From contig CADAZW010000003.1 of NCBI GenBank assembly GCA_902792555.1, positions 8,381-72,380 of the forward strand: 64,000 nucleotides of DNA. The letters run 5' to 3'. This DNA comes from an uncultured Bacteroidales bacterium (GTDB lineage Bacteria > Bacteroidota > Bacteroidia > Bacteroidales > Bacteroidaceae). Position 1 is the stretch's first letter. The number at the start of each line of letters is the position of its first letter. Below the pieces are notes generated by a model, which was not told the DNA's origin, did not search any database, and was given only the letters and a program-made list of their open reading frames with translations. Shown piece by piece: positions 35,994-46,374 of this stretch. The translations under genes and the position numbers were made by a program.

Positions 35994-36626
35994 ATGAGTA
36001 AACAGAAGCCTAAATACTATGTTGTGTGGCAGGGCCGCAAGCCTGGCATCTACCTCACTTGGGACGAATGCAAGGAGCAGGTGCACGGCGCTGAAGGCGC
36101 CCGCTACAAGTCTTTCCCCACAATGGAGGAGGCACAACGGGCGTTTGAGGAAGGAGCACCGCCAATCACTCGCGCCAAAGCCTCAAACCTTAAACCTCAA
36201 ACCTCAAACCTCAAACCTCAAATAATCCAAGATGCCTATGCTGTGGACGCCGCCTGCAGCGGCAATCCCGGCATGATGGAGTATCGCGGCGTGGATGTGA
36301 AGAGCGGCATACAGCTATTCCACTTCGGCCCGATTATGGCGACTAACAATATAGGCGAGTTCCTGGCCATAGTCCACGCCCTCGCGTTGCAGAAGAAGCA
36401 GGGTACCTCATACCCTATCTATAGCGACAGCCGCAACGCCCTGCTCTGGATCAACGCCCGCAAATGCAAGACCAAACTTGCACTCAACGACAAGACCGCA
36501 AAAGCGCACGAGCTGATTGCCCGCGCCGAGCAGTGGCTACGCAGCAACGACTACTCAGAATTCAAAATACTCAAATGGCACACCGACCGATGGGGCGAAA
36601 TTCCCGCTGACTTCGGCAGAAAATAA
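35994..36626 (+). CDS. rnhA: Ribonuclease HI with N-terminal viroplasmin-type domain
   Basis: This 210-aa cytoplasmic protein cuts the RNA strand of RNA-DNA hybrids. Residues 1-50 are the caulimovirus viroplasmin-like hybrid-binding domain (YYVVWQGRKPGIYLTWDECK). The RNase H fold from about residue 80 has its carboxylates in YAVDAACSGNPG, NNIGEFLAI, IYSDSRNAL and the final DRWGEIPADFGRK. This is the Bacteroidetes type lacking the basic protrusion. The linker between domains (about 63-77) reads ASNLKPQTSNLKPQ and is encoded by six copies of a 7-bp repeat. Such a repeat is otherwise intergenic-looking sequence. Confidence 0.93.
   Translation: MSKQKPKYYVVWQGRKPGIYLTWDECKEQVHGAEGARYKSFPTMEEAQRAFEEGAPPITRAKASNLKPQTSNLKPQIIQDAYAVDAACSGNPGMMEYRGVDVKSGIQLFHFGPIMATNNIGEFLAIVHALALQKKQGTSYPIYSDSRNALLWINARKCKTKLALNDKTAKAHELIARAEQWLRSNDYSEFKILKWHTDRWGEIPADFGRK
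36181..36222 (+). repeat. 7-bp array (cctcaaa x6) within the RNase HI linker
   Basis: Six consecutive heptamers, one of them ccttaaa, fill 42 bp and are read as SNLKPQT units. The period of 7 bp gives a 21-bp, 7-residue coding period without stops. Confidence 0.9.
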
Positions 36627-36632
36627 CAGATC

Positions 36633-38462
36633 ATGAAAGATTTCTTCCATTTGATGAGCAAGTATTTCTCCCGCTACAAGCGATATATCGGGGGTACGCT
36701 GTTCTTCAATATCCTGGCCGCGCTGTTTAACGTGTTCTCGTTCACAGTGCTGCTGCCTATACTGCAGATTCTTTTCAAAATCAACACAGAGCGCTACCAG
36801 TTCATCGAATGGGGCACGGGCGATTTTCTGGAAACGGCCAAGAACAATGGTTACTACTACTCACAGCTGATGATAGACAGCTACGGCCCTGCCACCACGC
36901 TTCTCATGCTGGGCATCATCTTGGCTGTGCTCACATTGTTTAAGACTGCTGCCTATTTCGGCGGCTCGGCATGCCTTATGCCCCTGCGCACTGGCGTGGT
37001 CCGCGACATTCGCGCCGACATCTACAAAAAGATTCTCCGCCTGCCCCTATCCTTCTTCTCCGAGGAACGCAAAGGCGACATCCTGGCCCGCGCCAGCACC
37101 GATGTCAACGAGATTGACTCCTCGATTACCTCGTCGCTCGACATGGTGATTAAAAATCCCATTTTCATCCTCATCTACCTCGGCACCCTGCTGGCTATCA
37201 GCTGGCAGCTTACGCTGTTCACCTTGCTCGTGGTACCTTTCATGGCCATGGGCATCGGTCGCATAGGCAAAAAACTGAAACAGAGGTCACTCTATGCGCA
37301 GAGCAAATGGAGCGACGGCATCAGTCAGATAGAGGAAACCCTCGGCGGCCTGCGCATCATCAAGGCTTTCATAGCAGAGAAGAAAATGGATAAGCGCTTC
37401 GAGAAAGTTAACAACGAATTTCGCAACGCCTCGATGCGCGTAGCCATACGCCAGAGCGCAGCACACCCCGTCAGCGAATTCCTAGGCACCTGTATGATCG
37501 TGGTAGTGCTATGGTTCGGCGGCTATCTTATCTTCTCCGGCAATTCACCCATCGATGCCAGCACCTTTATATACTATCTCGTGATTCTCTACACCATTCT
37601 CCAGCCGCTGAAAGACCTCTCAAAGGCAGGCTACAGCATACAGAAGGGTATGGCCTCGATGGAGCGCATCAACAAAATCCTCAATGCGGAGAATAACATC
37701 AAGGAAGTAGAGAATCCGCAGACTATCAGCGAACTTAAGGAGAGTATCGAGCTGCGTAACGTATGCTTCAGCTACAATGAGAGCAAGCAGGTGCTCAGCA
37801 ATATCAACCTCGTAGTGCCAAAAGGCAAAACCATCGCTCTGGTTGGTCAGTCAGGTTCCGGCAAATCGACTATGGTGGATCTTATCCCGCGCTACCACGA
37901 CGTTAGCAGCGGACAGATACTCATCGACGGACAGGACATCCGCCAACTATCTATCCAGTCGCTACGCTCACTCATAGGCAACGTCAACCAAGAGGCCATC
38001 CTCTTCAATGATACAGTGTTCAACAACATTGCCTTCGGTGTGGAGCATGCCACGATGGAGCAGGTGGTAGAGGCAGCCAAGATTGCCAATGCCCACGATT
38101 TTATCATGGAGATGGAGCACGGTTACGACACCTCCATCGGCGACCGGGGCTGCCGACTGAGCGGCGGTCAGCGCCAGCGCGTCAGCATAGCCCGCGCCAT
38201 CCTCAAGAATCCCCCAATCCTTATCCTTGACGAAGCCACCTCGGCCCTCGACACCGAGAGCGAACGACTGGTGCAGGAGGCTCTGGAGCGACTGATGAAG
38301 ACTCGCACCACCATAGCCATAGCCCACCGCCTCTCCACTATCAAGAATGCCGACCGCATCTACGTGCTCCACGACGGGCAGATAGTGGAAAGCGGCACCC
38401 ACGATGAGCTCATAGCCCTCGGCAAATACTACAAGAAACTCAACGACATGCAACAGCTGTAA
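36633..38462 (+). CDS. ABC exporter, MsbA-like (fused membrane and ATPase domains)
   Basis: This is a 609-aa inner-membrane half-transporter that dimerises. Six helices occupy residues 1-330, with the coupling helix region SSITSSLDMVIKNP. The ATPase has Walker A GQSGSGKST, Q-loop NVNQEAILF, signature LSGGQRQRVSIARA, Walker B ILILDEATSALD and the H-loop in IAIAHRLST. Closest in type to MsbA, the lipid A/lipid flippase. The substrate is inferred from its overall type and from being downstream of housekeeping genes; no substrate residues were judged. It begins 6 bp after RNase HI. Confidence 0.9.
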   Translation: MKDFFHLMSKYFSRYKRYIGGTLFFNILAALFNVFSFTVLLPILQILFKINTERYQFIEWGTGDFLETAKNNGYYYSQLMIDSYGPATTLLMLGIILAVLTLFKTAAYFGGSACLMPLRTGVVRDIRADIYKKILRLPLSFFSEERKGDILARASTDVNEIDSSITSSLDMVIKNPIFILIYLGTLLAISWQLTLFTLLVVPFMAMGIGRIGKKLKQRSLYAQSKWSDGISQIEETLGGLRIIKAFIAEKKMDKRFEKVNNEFRNASMRVAIRQSAAHPVSEFLGTCMIVVVLWFGGYLIFSGNSPIDASTFIYYLVILYTILQPLKDLSKAGYSIQKGMASMERINKILNAENNIKEVENPQTISELKESIELRNVCFSYNESKQVLSNINLVVPKGKTIALVGQSGSGKSTMVDLIPRYHDVSSGQILIDGQDIRQLSIQSLRSLIGNVNQEAILFNDTVFNNIAFGVEHATMEQVVEAAKIANAHDFIMEMEHGYDTSIGDRGCRLSGGQRQRVSIARAILKNPPILILDEATSALDTESERLVQEALERLMKTRTTIAIAHRLSTIKNADRIYVLHDGQIVESGTHDELIALGKYYKKLNDMQQL

Positions 38463-38464
38463 AA

Positions 38465-38512
38465 GGGTTGAAGAATTGAAAAATTGAAGGATTGAAGAAT
38501 TGAAAAGCTGAC
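38465..38512. repeat. 8-bp array (gaagaatt-like) between ABC exporter and sulfatase-fold gene
   Basis: ttgaagaattgaaaaattg and related 8-mers repeat five times, starting 3 bp after one stop codon and ending 3 bp before the next start. It is the reverse of the word used at 4103-4160. Confidence 0.75.
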
Positions 38513-38514
38513 GG

Positions 38515-40458
38515 ATGAAAGCGCGCCTCAAATATCTTGGTTTGTTTTTCATTATTATCCTCACCACCTTTCTGATGATGAAGGTGGTGTTTATGCTTTA
38601 CAATGCCAAAGGCAACGATTTTGGCGTGACCGATATCTTTGCTGTGCTATGGCACGGACTGCCCCTCGACCTCTCCACCACTTCCTACCTCACTAGCATC
38701 CCGTTGCTCGTCAGCATTCTTTCCCTCTGGATGAGCGGCAAATGGCCGCGACTCACTACAAAGATCTACTGCTGCATCATAGCTCCGTTGCTGTCCTTAA
38801 TACTGGTGGCTGACACGGTACTCTACAGATTCTGGCAATTCAAGCTCGACGCTACCATATTTAATTATATAGACAGTCCCAAAGAAGCCGTTGCCAGTGT
38901 GTCTGTGTGGTTTGTGCTTGTCGCAATTCTCTGCATCGCTACCCTCACAGTCCTGCTACTCATTGCGCTGAAGAGAGTGTGGAGAACAGCAGAGGCGCTG
39001 GGATGGAGAGATGCAGAGCCCGATGCGCGAACAGTCTTTTCAAAGATTTCCAAAGGGGGCCCAGGTCACAAAGCATTGTCTTTCCTTGTTTTGCTCTTCA
39101 CTGGCGGCGTATTGTTTCTCATGATTCGCGGCGGCATTGGCCGCTCCACAATGAATGTTGGGTACGTTTACTATTCACAAAACCAATTCCTCAATCACTC
39201 AGCCGTCAACCCCGCTTTTTCGCTACTCAGTTCCTCGCTCAAGGTTCAGAAGTTCGACAAGCTCTACCGCTTCTACGACCCCGCCGTATGTGATAGCCTT
39301 TTCGCTCAATTGCAGTATTCAACGGAGAGCCTCAACTCCGACACTCTGCTCACTACACGCCGTCCCGACATCATGCTGATTATCATGGAGGGATGCGGTT
39401 CCGTCTTTTTGGACAAGAATTTTACCCCCAACCTAAACCATCTGGCCGAGGAAGGAATCTTCTTCAGCCACTGCTATGCCAACTCCTTCCGCACCGACCG
39501 CGGACTTGTATGCGCCCTCAGTGGCTACCCGTCCTTCCCCGACATCTCCGTCATGAAACTGCCAGAGAAGTCGCGCACCCTTCCCTCCATAGCCAGAAGC
39601 CTTGTCGCCAACGGCTACAGCACCCATTTCCTCTACGGCGGCGACATCAATTTCACCAACACAAAAAGCTATCTCCTCTCCACCGGTTTCCAACAGGCCC
39701 GTGGCTACGAAACCTTCCCTCTCTCCGTACGCCACACCCATTCGTGGGGTGTGCAGGACCACATCACTCTCGACACCTTATATAATATTATAAAGCCCCA
39801 CCCTAACCCTCCCCTCAAAGGAGGGAACCCTGGCGCCAGAGTCCTACCCCATGAAGGGGAGATAGAGGGGGCTCACTCCTTCACCGCCTGCCTAACCCTC
39901 TCCAGCCATGAAGACTGGCAGGTGCCGTACAGCAGGATAAAGAATGACCATGTCGCCAATGCGATGGCCTACCTCGACGATTGCATCGGCAAACTGGTTG
40001 CTCGGCTCAAAGCCTCCCCCGCGTGGGACAATCTCCTGCTAATCATCCTGCCCGACCACAGCATCAGCTACCCTGCAGGCATCACAGAGGCCAACCCAGA
40101 GCGCAACCGCATCCCCATCATCTGGACAGGCGGAGCCGTTAGAAAGCCGCGCCGCATCGAAGCCATCTGCAACCAGACCGACCTCGCTGCCACCATGCTC
40201 GGACAGCTCGGTATTCCCCATAGCGATTTTTCCTTCAGCCGCGATGTCCTCAGCAGCAGCTACACCTATCCTTGCGCTGTCCACACCTTCAGCGGCGGCA
40301 TTTCCTTCATCGACTCCACCGGCTACATCGTTGAGGACCTCAATGCCAAAAAGATTATAAAGAGCGAAAGAACTGTTAAAGGAGAAAGCAAGGGAGACTT
40401 TCTTTCACTTCCTCACGCATACCTACAGCACACCATCACCGACTTCGCAGAACGATAG
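38515..40458 (+). CDS. LtaS-like membrane sulfatase-fold phosphotransferase with an in-frame repeat insertion
   Basis: This 647-aa protein has five N-terminal helices (to about residue 210) and an extracytoplasmic alkaline-phosphatase/sulfatase-fold domain. Metal and nucleophile landmarks are IMLIIMEGCGSVF (metal Glu/Asp region), SFRTDRGLVCALSG (Thr nucleophile), YGGDINFTN, LSSHEDW and ILPDHSISYP. The family moves phosphoglycerol or phosphoethanolamine onto envelope glycolipids. A phosphoethanolamine or glycerol-phosphate transferase of the outer envelope is likely; the substrate is unknown. Residues about 427-453 (PHPNPPLKGGNPGARVLPHE and on) are not family sequence: they translate an 81-bp hairpin element. 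The rest of the domain is intact on both sides. Confidence 0.87.
   Translation: MKARLKYLGLFFIIILTTFLMMKVVFMLYNAKGNDFGVTDIFAVLWHGLPLDLSTTSYLTSIPLLVSILSLWMSGKWPRLTTKIYCCIIAPLLSLILVADTVLYRFWQFKLDATIFNYIDSPKEAVASVSVWFVLVAILCIATLTVLLLIALKRVWRTAEALGWRDAEPDARTVFSKISKGGPGHKALSFLVLLFTGGVLFLMIRGGIGRSTMNVGYVYYSQNQFLNHSAVNPAFSLLSSSLKVQKFDKLYRFYDPAVCDSLFAQLQYSTESLNSDTLLTTRRPDIMLIIMEGCGSVFLDKNFTPNLNHLAEEGIFFSHCYANSFRTDRGLVCALSGYPSFPDISVMKLPEKSRTLPSIARSLVANGYSTHFLYGGDINFTNTKSYLLSTGFQQARGYETFPLSVRHTHSWGVQDHITLDTLYNIIKPHPNPPLKGGNPGARVLPHEGEIEGAHSFTACLTLSSHEDWQVPYSRIKNDHVANAMAYLDDCIGKLVARLKASPAWDNLLLIILPDHSISYPAGITEANPERNRIPIIWTGGAVRKPRRIEAICNQTDLAATMLGQLGIPHSDFSFSRDVLSSSYTYPCAVHTFSGGISFIDSTGYIVEDLNAKKIIKSERTVKGESKGDFLSLPHAYLQHTITDFAER
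39794..39873. repeat. Hairpin-rich repeat element (AGCCCC...GGGGCT) inserted in frame
   Basis: The element is bounded by agcccc and ggggct and contains ccctcccctcaaaggaggg, the palindrome tggcgcca and ccccatgaagggg, three short hairpins in a row. PHPNPPLKG-type translations of such C-run/G-run elements are familiar from repeat-derived peptides in many bacteria. Confidence 0.8.
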
Positions 40459-40669
40459 TGTGACATTCGTCTAGTTGCTATTTTACTTTTGCCTTCGCTA
40501 TTAGGGCTTTCAACACGGCGACAAATAAGAAATTTGTCGTCAGCTTCGGCCACGTAAGCTATAGATGCTCAGCGCGCACGCGAACGCAACATGCTTATAT
40601 ACAAGGAAAGACTATGATGCACGGCTTAGGCTACACGCTGGGAAATGTCGCTTTTGTGAGGACGCGCAG

Positions 40670-40706
40670 AAGCGTTTTTGATATAAAAAAATAAAACGCT
40701 TTTTTG
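40670..40706 (+). terminator. Terminator-like hairpin downstream of the sulfatase-fold gene
   Basis: aagcgtttt (40670-40678) pairs with aaaacgctt (40693-40701) and is followed by a run of six T in total. It is about 210 bp past the stop, so assignment to that transcript is uncertain. Confidence 0.6.
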
Positions 40707-40796
40707 CCTACATTCCCGCATTATTTCGGCTAAAGAATTGATAAAGAGATGGTTCTGTATGCAGGATAATGCAGGCAAGGGCAGGAACCATTCTTG

Positions 40797-40875
40797 TTAA
40801 AATGTACAAATTGACAATGTACAATGTACCATTTAGGTACAATGTACTATTTATGTACAATTTAGCTATTTACAG
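40797..40875. repeat. 7-bp-type array (gtacaat/acaattt) ending tacaatttagctatttac
   Basis: gtacaat words repeat about six times. The end, tacaatttagctatttac (40856-40873), recurs exactly, in reverse, beside the four-helix-bundle gene (46313-46330). Confidence 0.75.
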
Positions 40876-41016
40876 GAAAAACGATAACGGTAAACCGTAA
40901 ACCAAAAGAAACTGTGATTTCGGTTTTCTTTGATTAAGCAGTCAGGCAGATTGTTTTGATCTGTTGTCTGTGCCAACTCTATATCATTGCCTAACTTTTA
41001 ACGGACAGCAATAACT

Positions 41017-43401
41017 TTATTTCCCTGAGATAATAATATTATAGACATCTACCACGTCGGCGGAGTTTACTTCATCGACGCCATTAACGTCGGCATCCTC
41101 CAGTCTGATGGTGGAAGCTGTACCTTTGAGAATATAGTTGTAGATGCTGACTACGTCTGCGCTATTGATTTGGCCATCGCAGTTGACATCGCCACGGGCA
41201 ATCCGCTTGATTGTCAGAGTATCTCCTACCAACAATTTTCCTTGGTACTCATAGAACTTTTTGTCCTTATAGTAGGCACCATTCGGCTCGGTTACGCGAT
41301 AGCGGCCATCAAATATTATGTCCTTCCAATTGTAGATAGGGCTTATATCTTCCAGCCAATAATTGCCAGCAGTCACCGTCGCATTATCCCCTATCGTAAG
41401 GTTGCCACCTCCCCACATGCCGCAACGTCTTCCTTTCGCACTTACCACCACGTTGCCGCCAATGGTAAGATGTACCCTTGAATCTTTAGCATAGATAGCA
41501 GCGGTGGCATCAGTGCTGCCGAAATAATATTCCAGTTCGAGCGTATCATTGCCCGCAATGCTGGCACTGGCATCGAGGCGCATTGCATGGTAGGCTTTGT
41601 CGATACTATAATCATTACTCTGATTAATACCTGTAATAGTCGTCTTCCCCTGCACATCTATCGTCAGGCCATCGACTGCGCTATAGAGTCCGTGGCGATC
41701 GGTTAGTCCAAAACTATTACTCGGTATATTTCCACCTTTGAGGGTAAGAACCTTTGTGGAAGGATTATAGCTGGCACCGCTGCCCAGGTCGCTGCAGTTA
41801 TAGCTACTTACCTGAGCTCCGCCCAGCGTCAGCTGGTAGATGTCACACCCGCTGGTGGGATTCCATGCGCCTTCGCCCTGCCTGTCGTCGTAGTGGAGAA
41901 CGGTCCACCCCTTATTCTTTGCGCTCTGCACCTGCTCGGCAGTACACTGGTTGCCGTCGTAATATCCCGCTTTGTGATAAACCATGTACAGCTGCTTATT
42001 TGCCGAGCTGGGCAAGCTGTTAATAACAGACGTCACAACCGATCCTGTCAGTTTATTTTCATAACAACGGAGGGCCGTCAGGGATGGGCAGCTTGTGCTG
42101 AGCGTCAGCGACGTCAGCTCGTTGGTGTGGCAATCCAGCTCCTGCAGCTTGCTGCTTGCAGACAGGTCAAGGCTGGCAATTTGGTTGTTGTCACACTTGA
42201 GGACCTCCAATTCCTTACAATTAGCAGTCAGTTTAGTAATACTGTTGCTGCTGCAATTCAACTGCTTCAGCTGAGTGTTGCCACTCACGTCAAGCGCAGT
42301 CAACTGATTGTTGCTGCAGTTAAGGTTCTGCAGCGCGGTATTATAGCTTAGGTTTATAGACGTCAGTTTGTTGTTGCTGATATTTAGCGTCACGAGCTTG
42401 GTCAATAAACTTATGCCTTTAGCATTAGAAATGCCTTCACCACTTGCATTCAGCGTCGTCAGGTATTCTATATCGCTGGGAAAGAGGTAGGTGTACCGCT
42501 TAGCATAAATATTCGTGCTGTTTCTCTGCGACGAATACTTAGCTCGTGCAGCATAAGCTATACGTTCACGCAGTTTCTCGTCAGGCACTTCTGAAACCAG
42601 TGTGTAGCGTGCCTTTTCCAGCACAAAGCCTTTGCTCTTATCATAATAAGGATTGTCTCTGACGCGACCAGACGTAAATCCTCCTGCCTGGGGACCGGCA
42701 AACTCCATGTCGTCATTCATGTATATATTCTTGTTGTCGGCAAAGACGTTGGCACTGTCAGGTGCCATAAAAGAGATATTGGAACTCCCCATTTCCACAT
42801 AATAGAAATTATACAGGGCGTGGCCGTCCGATGCTTGGGTCCTAAAGTCAATATTGCTGTTGTTAATGAACAGGTACTGCTTCTGAGAAGTAGCACAGAT
42901 GGCATCGCTTGACAAGGCGACAACCACCAAGTGAGCGTCTATAATTTTACAGAAAGTTTTGTCGTTGCCCACCGTGATGGCGTCCTCCTCGTCGCCATAG
43001 ATTTTTGTCACGGCCCCCGAGGCACCGCCGGCACATTTTATAGTGGTTTCGGCGTTTATCCTCACTGGAGAGGAGTTCTCGGCGGAGAGGAAGTTCTCGC
43101 CATTGAAGACAACGGTCAGTCCTGCGTTGCTCTCGTTTAGGATGGCTCGGTTGTCCTTGCCGCTACGTATGATACTGATGTTCGTAAGGGTTACGGTATT
43201 TGTACCTGCATCGTACACCACCGAGTAGGGTTTCGATGAATCACGGGCCTTGATATTGGAGCCGGTCACATTGCTGGCGTTGGAGGAGGTGACACTCACT
43301 CCGCCAATCTTAAAACCATAGTCGGCGGCCTGAGCCACGACAAATACCATAAACATAGCCAGCAGAGTAGCTGCAAATCTCTTGATTATTCTTTTACGCA
43401 T
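41017..43401 (-). CDS. Secreted leucine-rich-repeat protein with dockerin-like C-terminus
   Basis: This 794-aa exported protein has a signal peptide at MRKRIIKRFAATLLAMFMVF. A beta-rich region (to about 300) of the carbohydrate-binding-like type often seen in Bacteroidales surface proteins follows. Then come about six 21-residue LRRs (LQNLNCSNNQLTALDVSGNT type, about 335-450), another beta-helix-like part, and two C-terminal calcium-loop repeats. Those repeats, DVNCDGQINSADVVSIYNYI and DVNGVDEVNSADVVDVYNII, have the dockerin type I layout (DxNxDGxINxxD). A dockerin implies docking to a cohesin, but none is visible here. The start is at 43401, set by the signal peptide and a complete promoter. 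Function unknown; surface adhesion or protein interaction is likely. Confidence 0.85.
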   Translation of the reverse strand: MRKRIIKRFAATLLAMFMVFVVAQAADYGFKIGGVSVTSSNASNVTGSNIKARDSSKPYSVVYDAGTNTVTLTNISIIRSGKDNRAILNESNAGLTVVFNGENFLSAENSSPVRINAETTIKCAGGASGAVTKIYGDEEDAITVGNDKTFCKIIDAHLVVVALSSDAICATSQKQYLFINNSNIDFRTQASDGHALYNFYYVEMGSSNISFMAPDSANVFADNKNIYMNDDMEFAGPQAGGFTSGRVRDNPYYDKSKGFVLEKARYTLVSEVPDEKLRERIAYAARAKYSSQRNSTNIYAKRYTYLFPSDIEYLTTLNASGEGISNAKGISLLTKLVTLNISNNKLTSINLSYNTALQNLNCSNNQLTALDVSGNTQLKQLNCSSNSITKLTANCKELEVLKCDNNQIASLDLSASSKLQELDCHTNELTSLTLSTSCPSLTALRCYENKLTGSVVTSVINSLPSSANKQLYMVYHKAGYYDGNQCTAEQVQSAKNKGWTVLHYDDRQGEGAWNPTSGCDIYQLTLGGAQVSSYNCSDLGSGASYNPSTKVLTLKGGNIPSNSFGLTDRHGLYSAVDGLTIDVQGKTTITGINQSNDYSIDKAYHAMRLDASASIAGNDTLELEYYFGSTDATAAIYAKDSRVHLTIGGNVVVSAKGRRCGMWGGGNLTIGDNATVTAGNYWLEDISPIYNWKDIIFDGRYRVTEPNGAYYKDKKFYEYQGKLLVGDTLTIKRIARGDVNCDGQINSADVVSIYNYILKGTASTIRLEDADVNGVDEVNSADVVDVYNIIISGK

Positions 43402-43427
43402 TGTGTTCGTTAGTTTTGTTTCCAATG

Positions 43428-43459
43428 CAAAAGTAGCCATTTCCCAAATGACAGCCAAA
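43428..43459 (-). promoter_or_regulatory. Promoter of the LRR protein gene (TTTG - 20 bp - TACTTTTG)
   Basis: On the minus strand TTTG (43459-43456) and TACTTTTG (43435-43428) are 20 bp apart. It rules out the longer reading frame starting at 43467 and leaves a leader of about 20 nt. Confidence 0.75.
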
Positions 43460-43501
43460 AATTTCATGTAAATTAAGATTCAGACTGTGCCGGCATATAT
43501 A

Positions 43502-43536
43502 TAATAAGGTGGGACCACGAGGGTCTCACCTTATTA
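43502..43536 (-). terminator. Strong hairpin between mutB and the LRR gene
   Basis: taataaggtgggacc pairs with gggtctcaccttatta, with one G-T-type mismatch. It could end the mutAB transcript (stop at 43690). No T run follows, only a TATATA stretch. Confidence 0.5.
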
Positions 43537-43544
43537 GATTAGCC

Positions 43545-43689
43545 ATTTTTATTTCACAATTTGACAATTTACTATTTCACAATTTAGCCATGTCCGAGTC
43601 CAACGGTCTAAGCCCCCAAACCATCTAAAAGGGAGTGTAAAGTTCAACGGCCTGCCAAATTGTAATTTGTAAATTGTCTAATTGTCAAA

Positions 43690-43691
<2 letters not shown>
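43545..43691. repeat. Inverted acaattt/aaattgt arrays around a short core, overlapping the mutB stop
   Basis: The left arm (43551-43587, cacaatttgacaatttac) and right arm (43656-43691, aaattgtaatttgtaaattg) are inverted relative to each other, with a core of about 70 bp between. The right arm contains the mutB stop codon. The core holds ctaaaagggagtgtaaa (43625-43641), which recurs inverted at 48266-48282. Confidence 0.75.
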
Positions 43692-45861
<2,170 letters not shown>

Positions 45862-45870
45862 GATATTTAT

Positions 45871-45935
45871 TTACTATTTAACTAATTACAATTTACAATT
45901 TATGTACAATTTAATTATTTAACAATTTACCTACT
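45871..45935. repeat. acaattt array, left inverted arm beside the four-helix-bundle gene
   Basis: acaattt repeats (attacaatttacaatttatg, then gtacaattt) lead into atttaacaatttacctactgta, which includes the stop codon of the four-helix-bundle gene. It is an imperfect inverted copy of 46306-46370. Confidence 0.75.
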
Positions 45936-46305
45936 GTAAGGCGCCATCGGCTTTCATCCTTGCCTTTGTTGATACAATTGCCTTTACGATGATGCTCAGT
46001 AGTTCGCGGCATTCTTGAATAAGCGGCTCCACTCTTGAGGCTGCCACCATCTGGCTGCGCGTTATAACATCAAGCCAATGCACTGTTTCGTCGAGTTCTT
46101 CCTCTACCATCTTGAGCTTGTTGACAAAATCCTTGTCAGATTTTGCAAGGCATGCTGCGCGATAATTTGCAGAGGGCGAAGTACCCGAGCGCACAATCTG
46201 GCGGGCAATAGCAACACCTGAGATGCTGTTTGGCAAAGTGTCCACCATCTTGATTATCCCTACGGCAAAAACCGTAAGCCGCTCGCGTAAATCATCTTTC
46301 GTCAT
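45931..46305 (-). CDS. Four-helix-bundle protein (S23 / 23S rRNA intervening-sequence protein family)
   Basis: This 124-aa all-alpha cytoplasmic protein has the S23/IVP signature: an N-terminal LRERLTVFAVGIIKMV helix, then IARQIVRSGTSPSANYRAAC, then KDFVNKLKMVEEELDETVHWL, and a C-terminal helix with ECRELLSIIVKAI. In some bacteria such proteins are encoded within 23S rRNA intervening sequences, and the fold is shared with the Avd accessory protein of diversity-generating retroelements. Its molecular role is unresolved. Here it stands alone between mutA and mutB, which are usually adjacent. It is bracketed by inverted A/T-rich arrays, suggesting insertion as a cassette. Confidence 0.88.
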   Translation of the reverse strand: MTKDDLRERLTVFAVGIIKMVDTLPNSISGVAIARQIVRSGTSPSANYRAACLAKSDKDFVNKLKMVEEELDETVHWLDVITRSQMVAASRVEPLIQECRELLSIIVKAIVSTKARMKADGALQ

Positions 46306-46374
46306 AAACTACAGTAAATAGCTAAATTGTAAATCAATTGTACCTTGTAAATTGTGAAATTGTAAATTAAACAA
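46306..46374. repeat. aaattgt array, right inverted arm beside the four-helix-bundle gene
   Basis: ctacagtaaatagctaaattgt and further aaattgt words fill the 61-bp gap to mutA and include the mutA stop codon (46367-46369). Reverse-complemented it aligns with 45880-45937 along its whole length by eye. Confidence 0.75.

Larger units (their letters stand above)
40459..41016. other. Intergenic gap with hairpins and a gtacaa array
   Basis: This 558-bp gap holds no convincing gene. Seen in it: the hairpin gacaaataagaaatttgtc (40518-40536), a terminator-like hairpin (40670-40706) and the gtacaa/acaattt array (40797-40875). The stretch 40540-40660 has moderate GC and could hold a small RNA, but I see no recognisable family. 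Confidence 0.5.

Noticed and set aside
40540..40660. Possible small RNA or tRNA in the gap after the sulfatase-fold gene
   Set aside because: No cloverleaf, T-arm or known RNA motif could be recognised; it is left as an unassigned stretch.
45931..46305. Diversity-generating retroelement, suggested by the Avd-like fold of the four-helix-bundle protein
   Set aside because: No reverse transcriptase, template repeat or variable repeat was found nearby; the fold alone is not enough.
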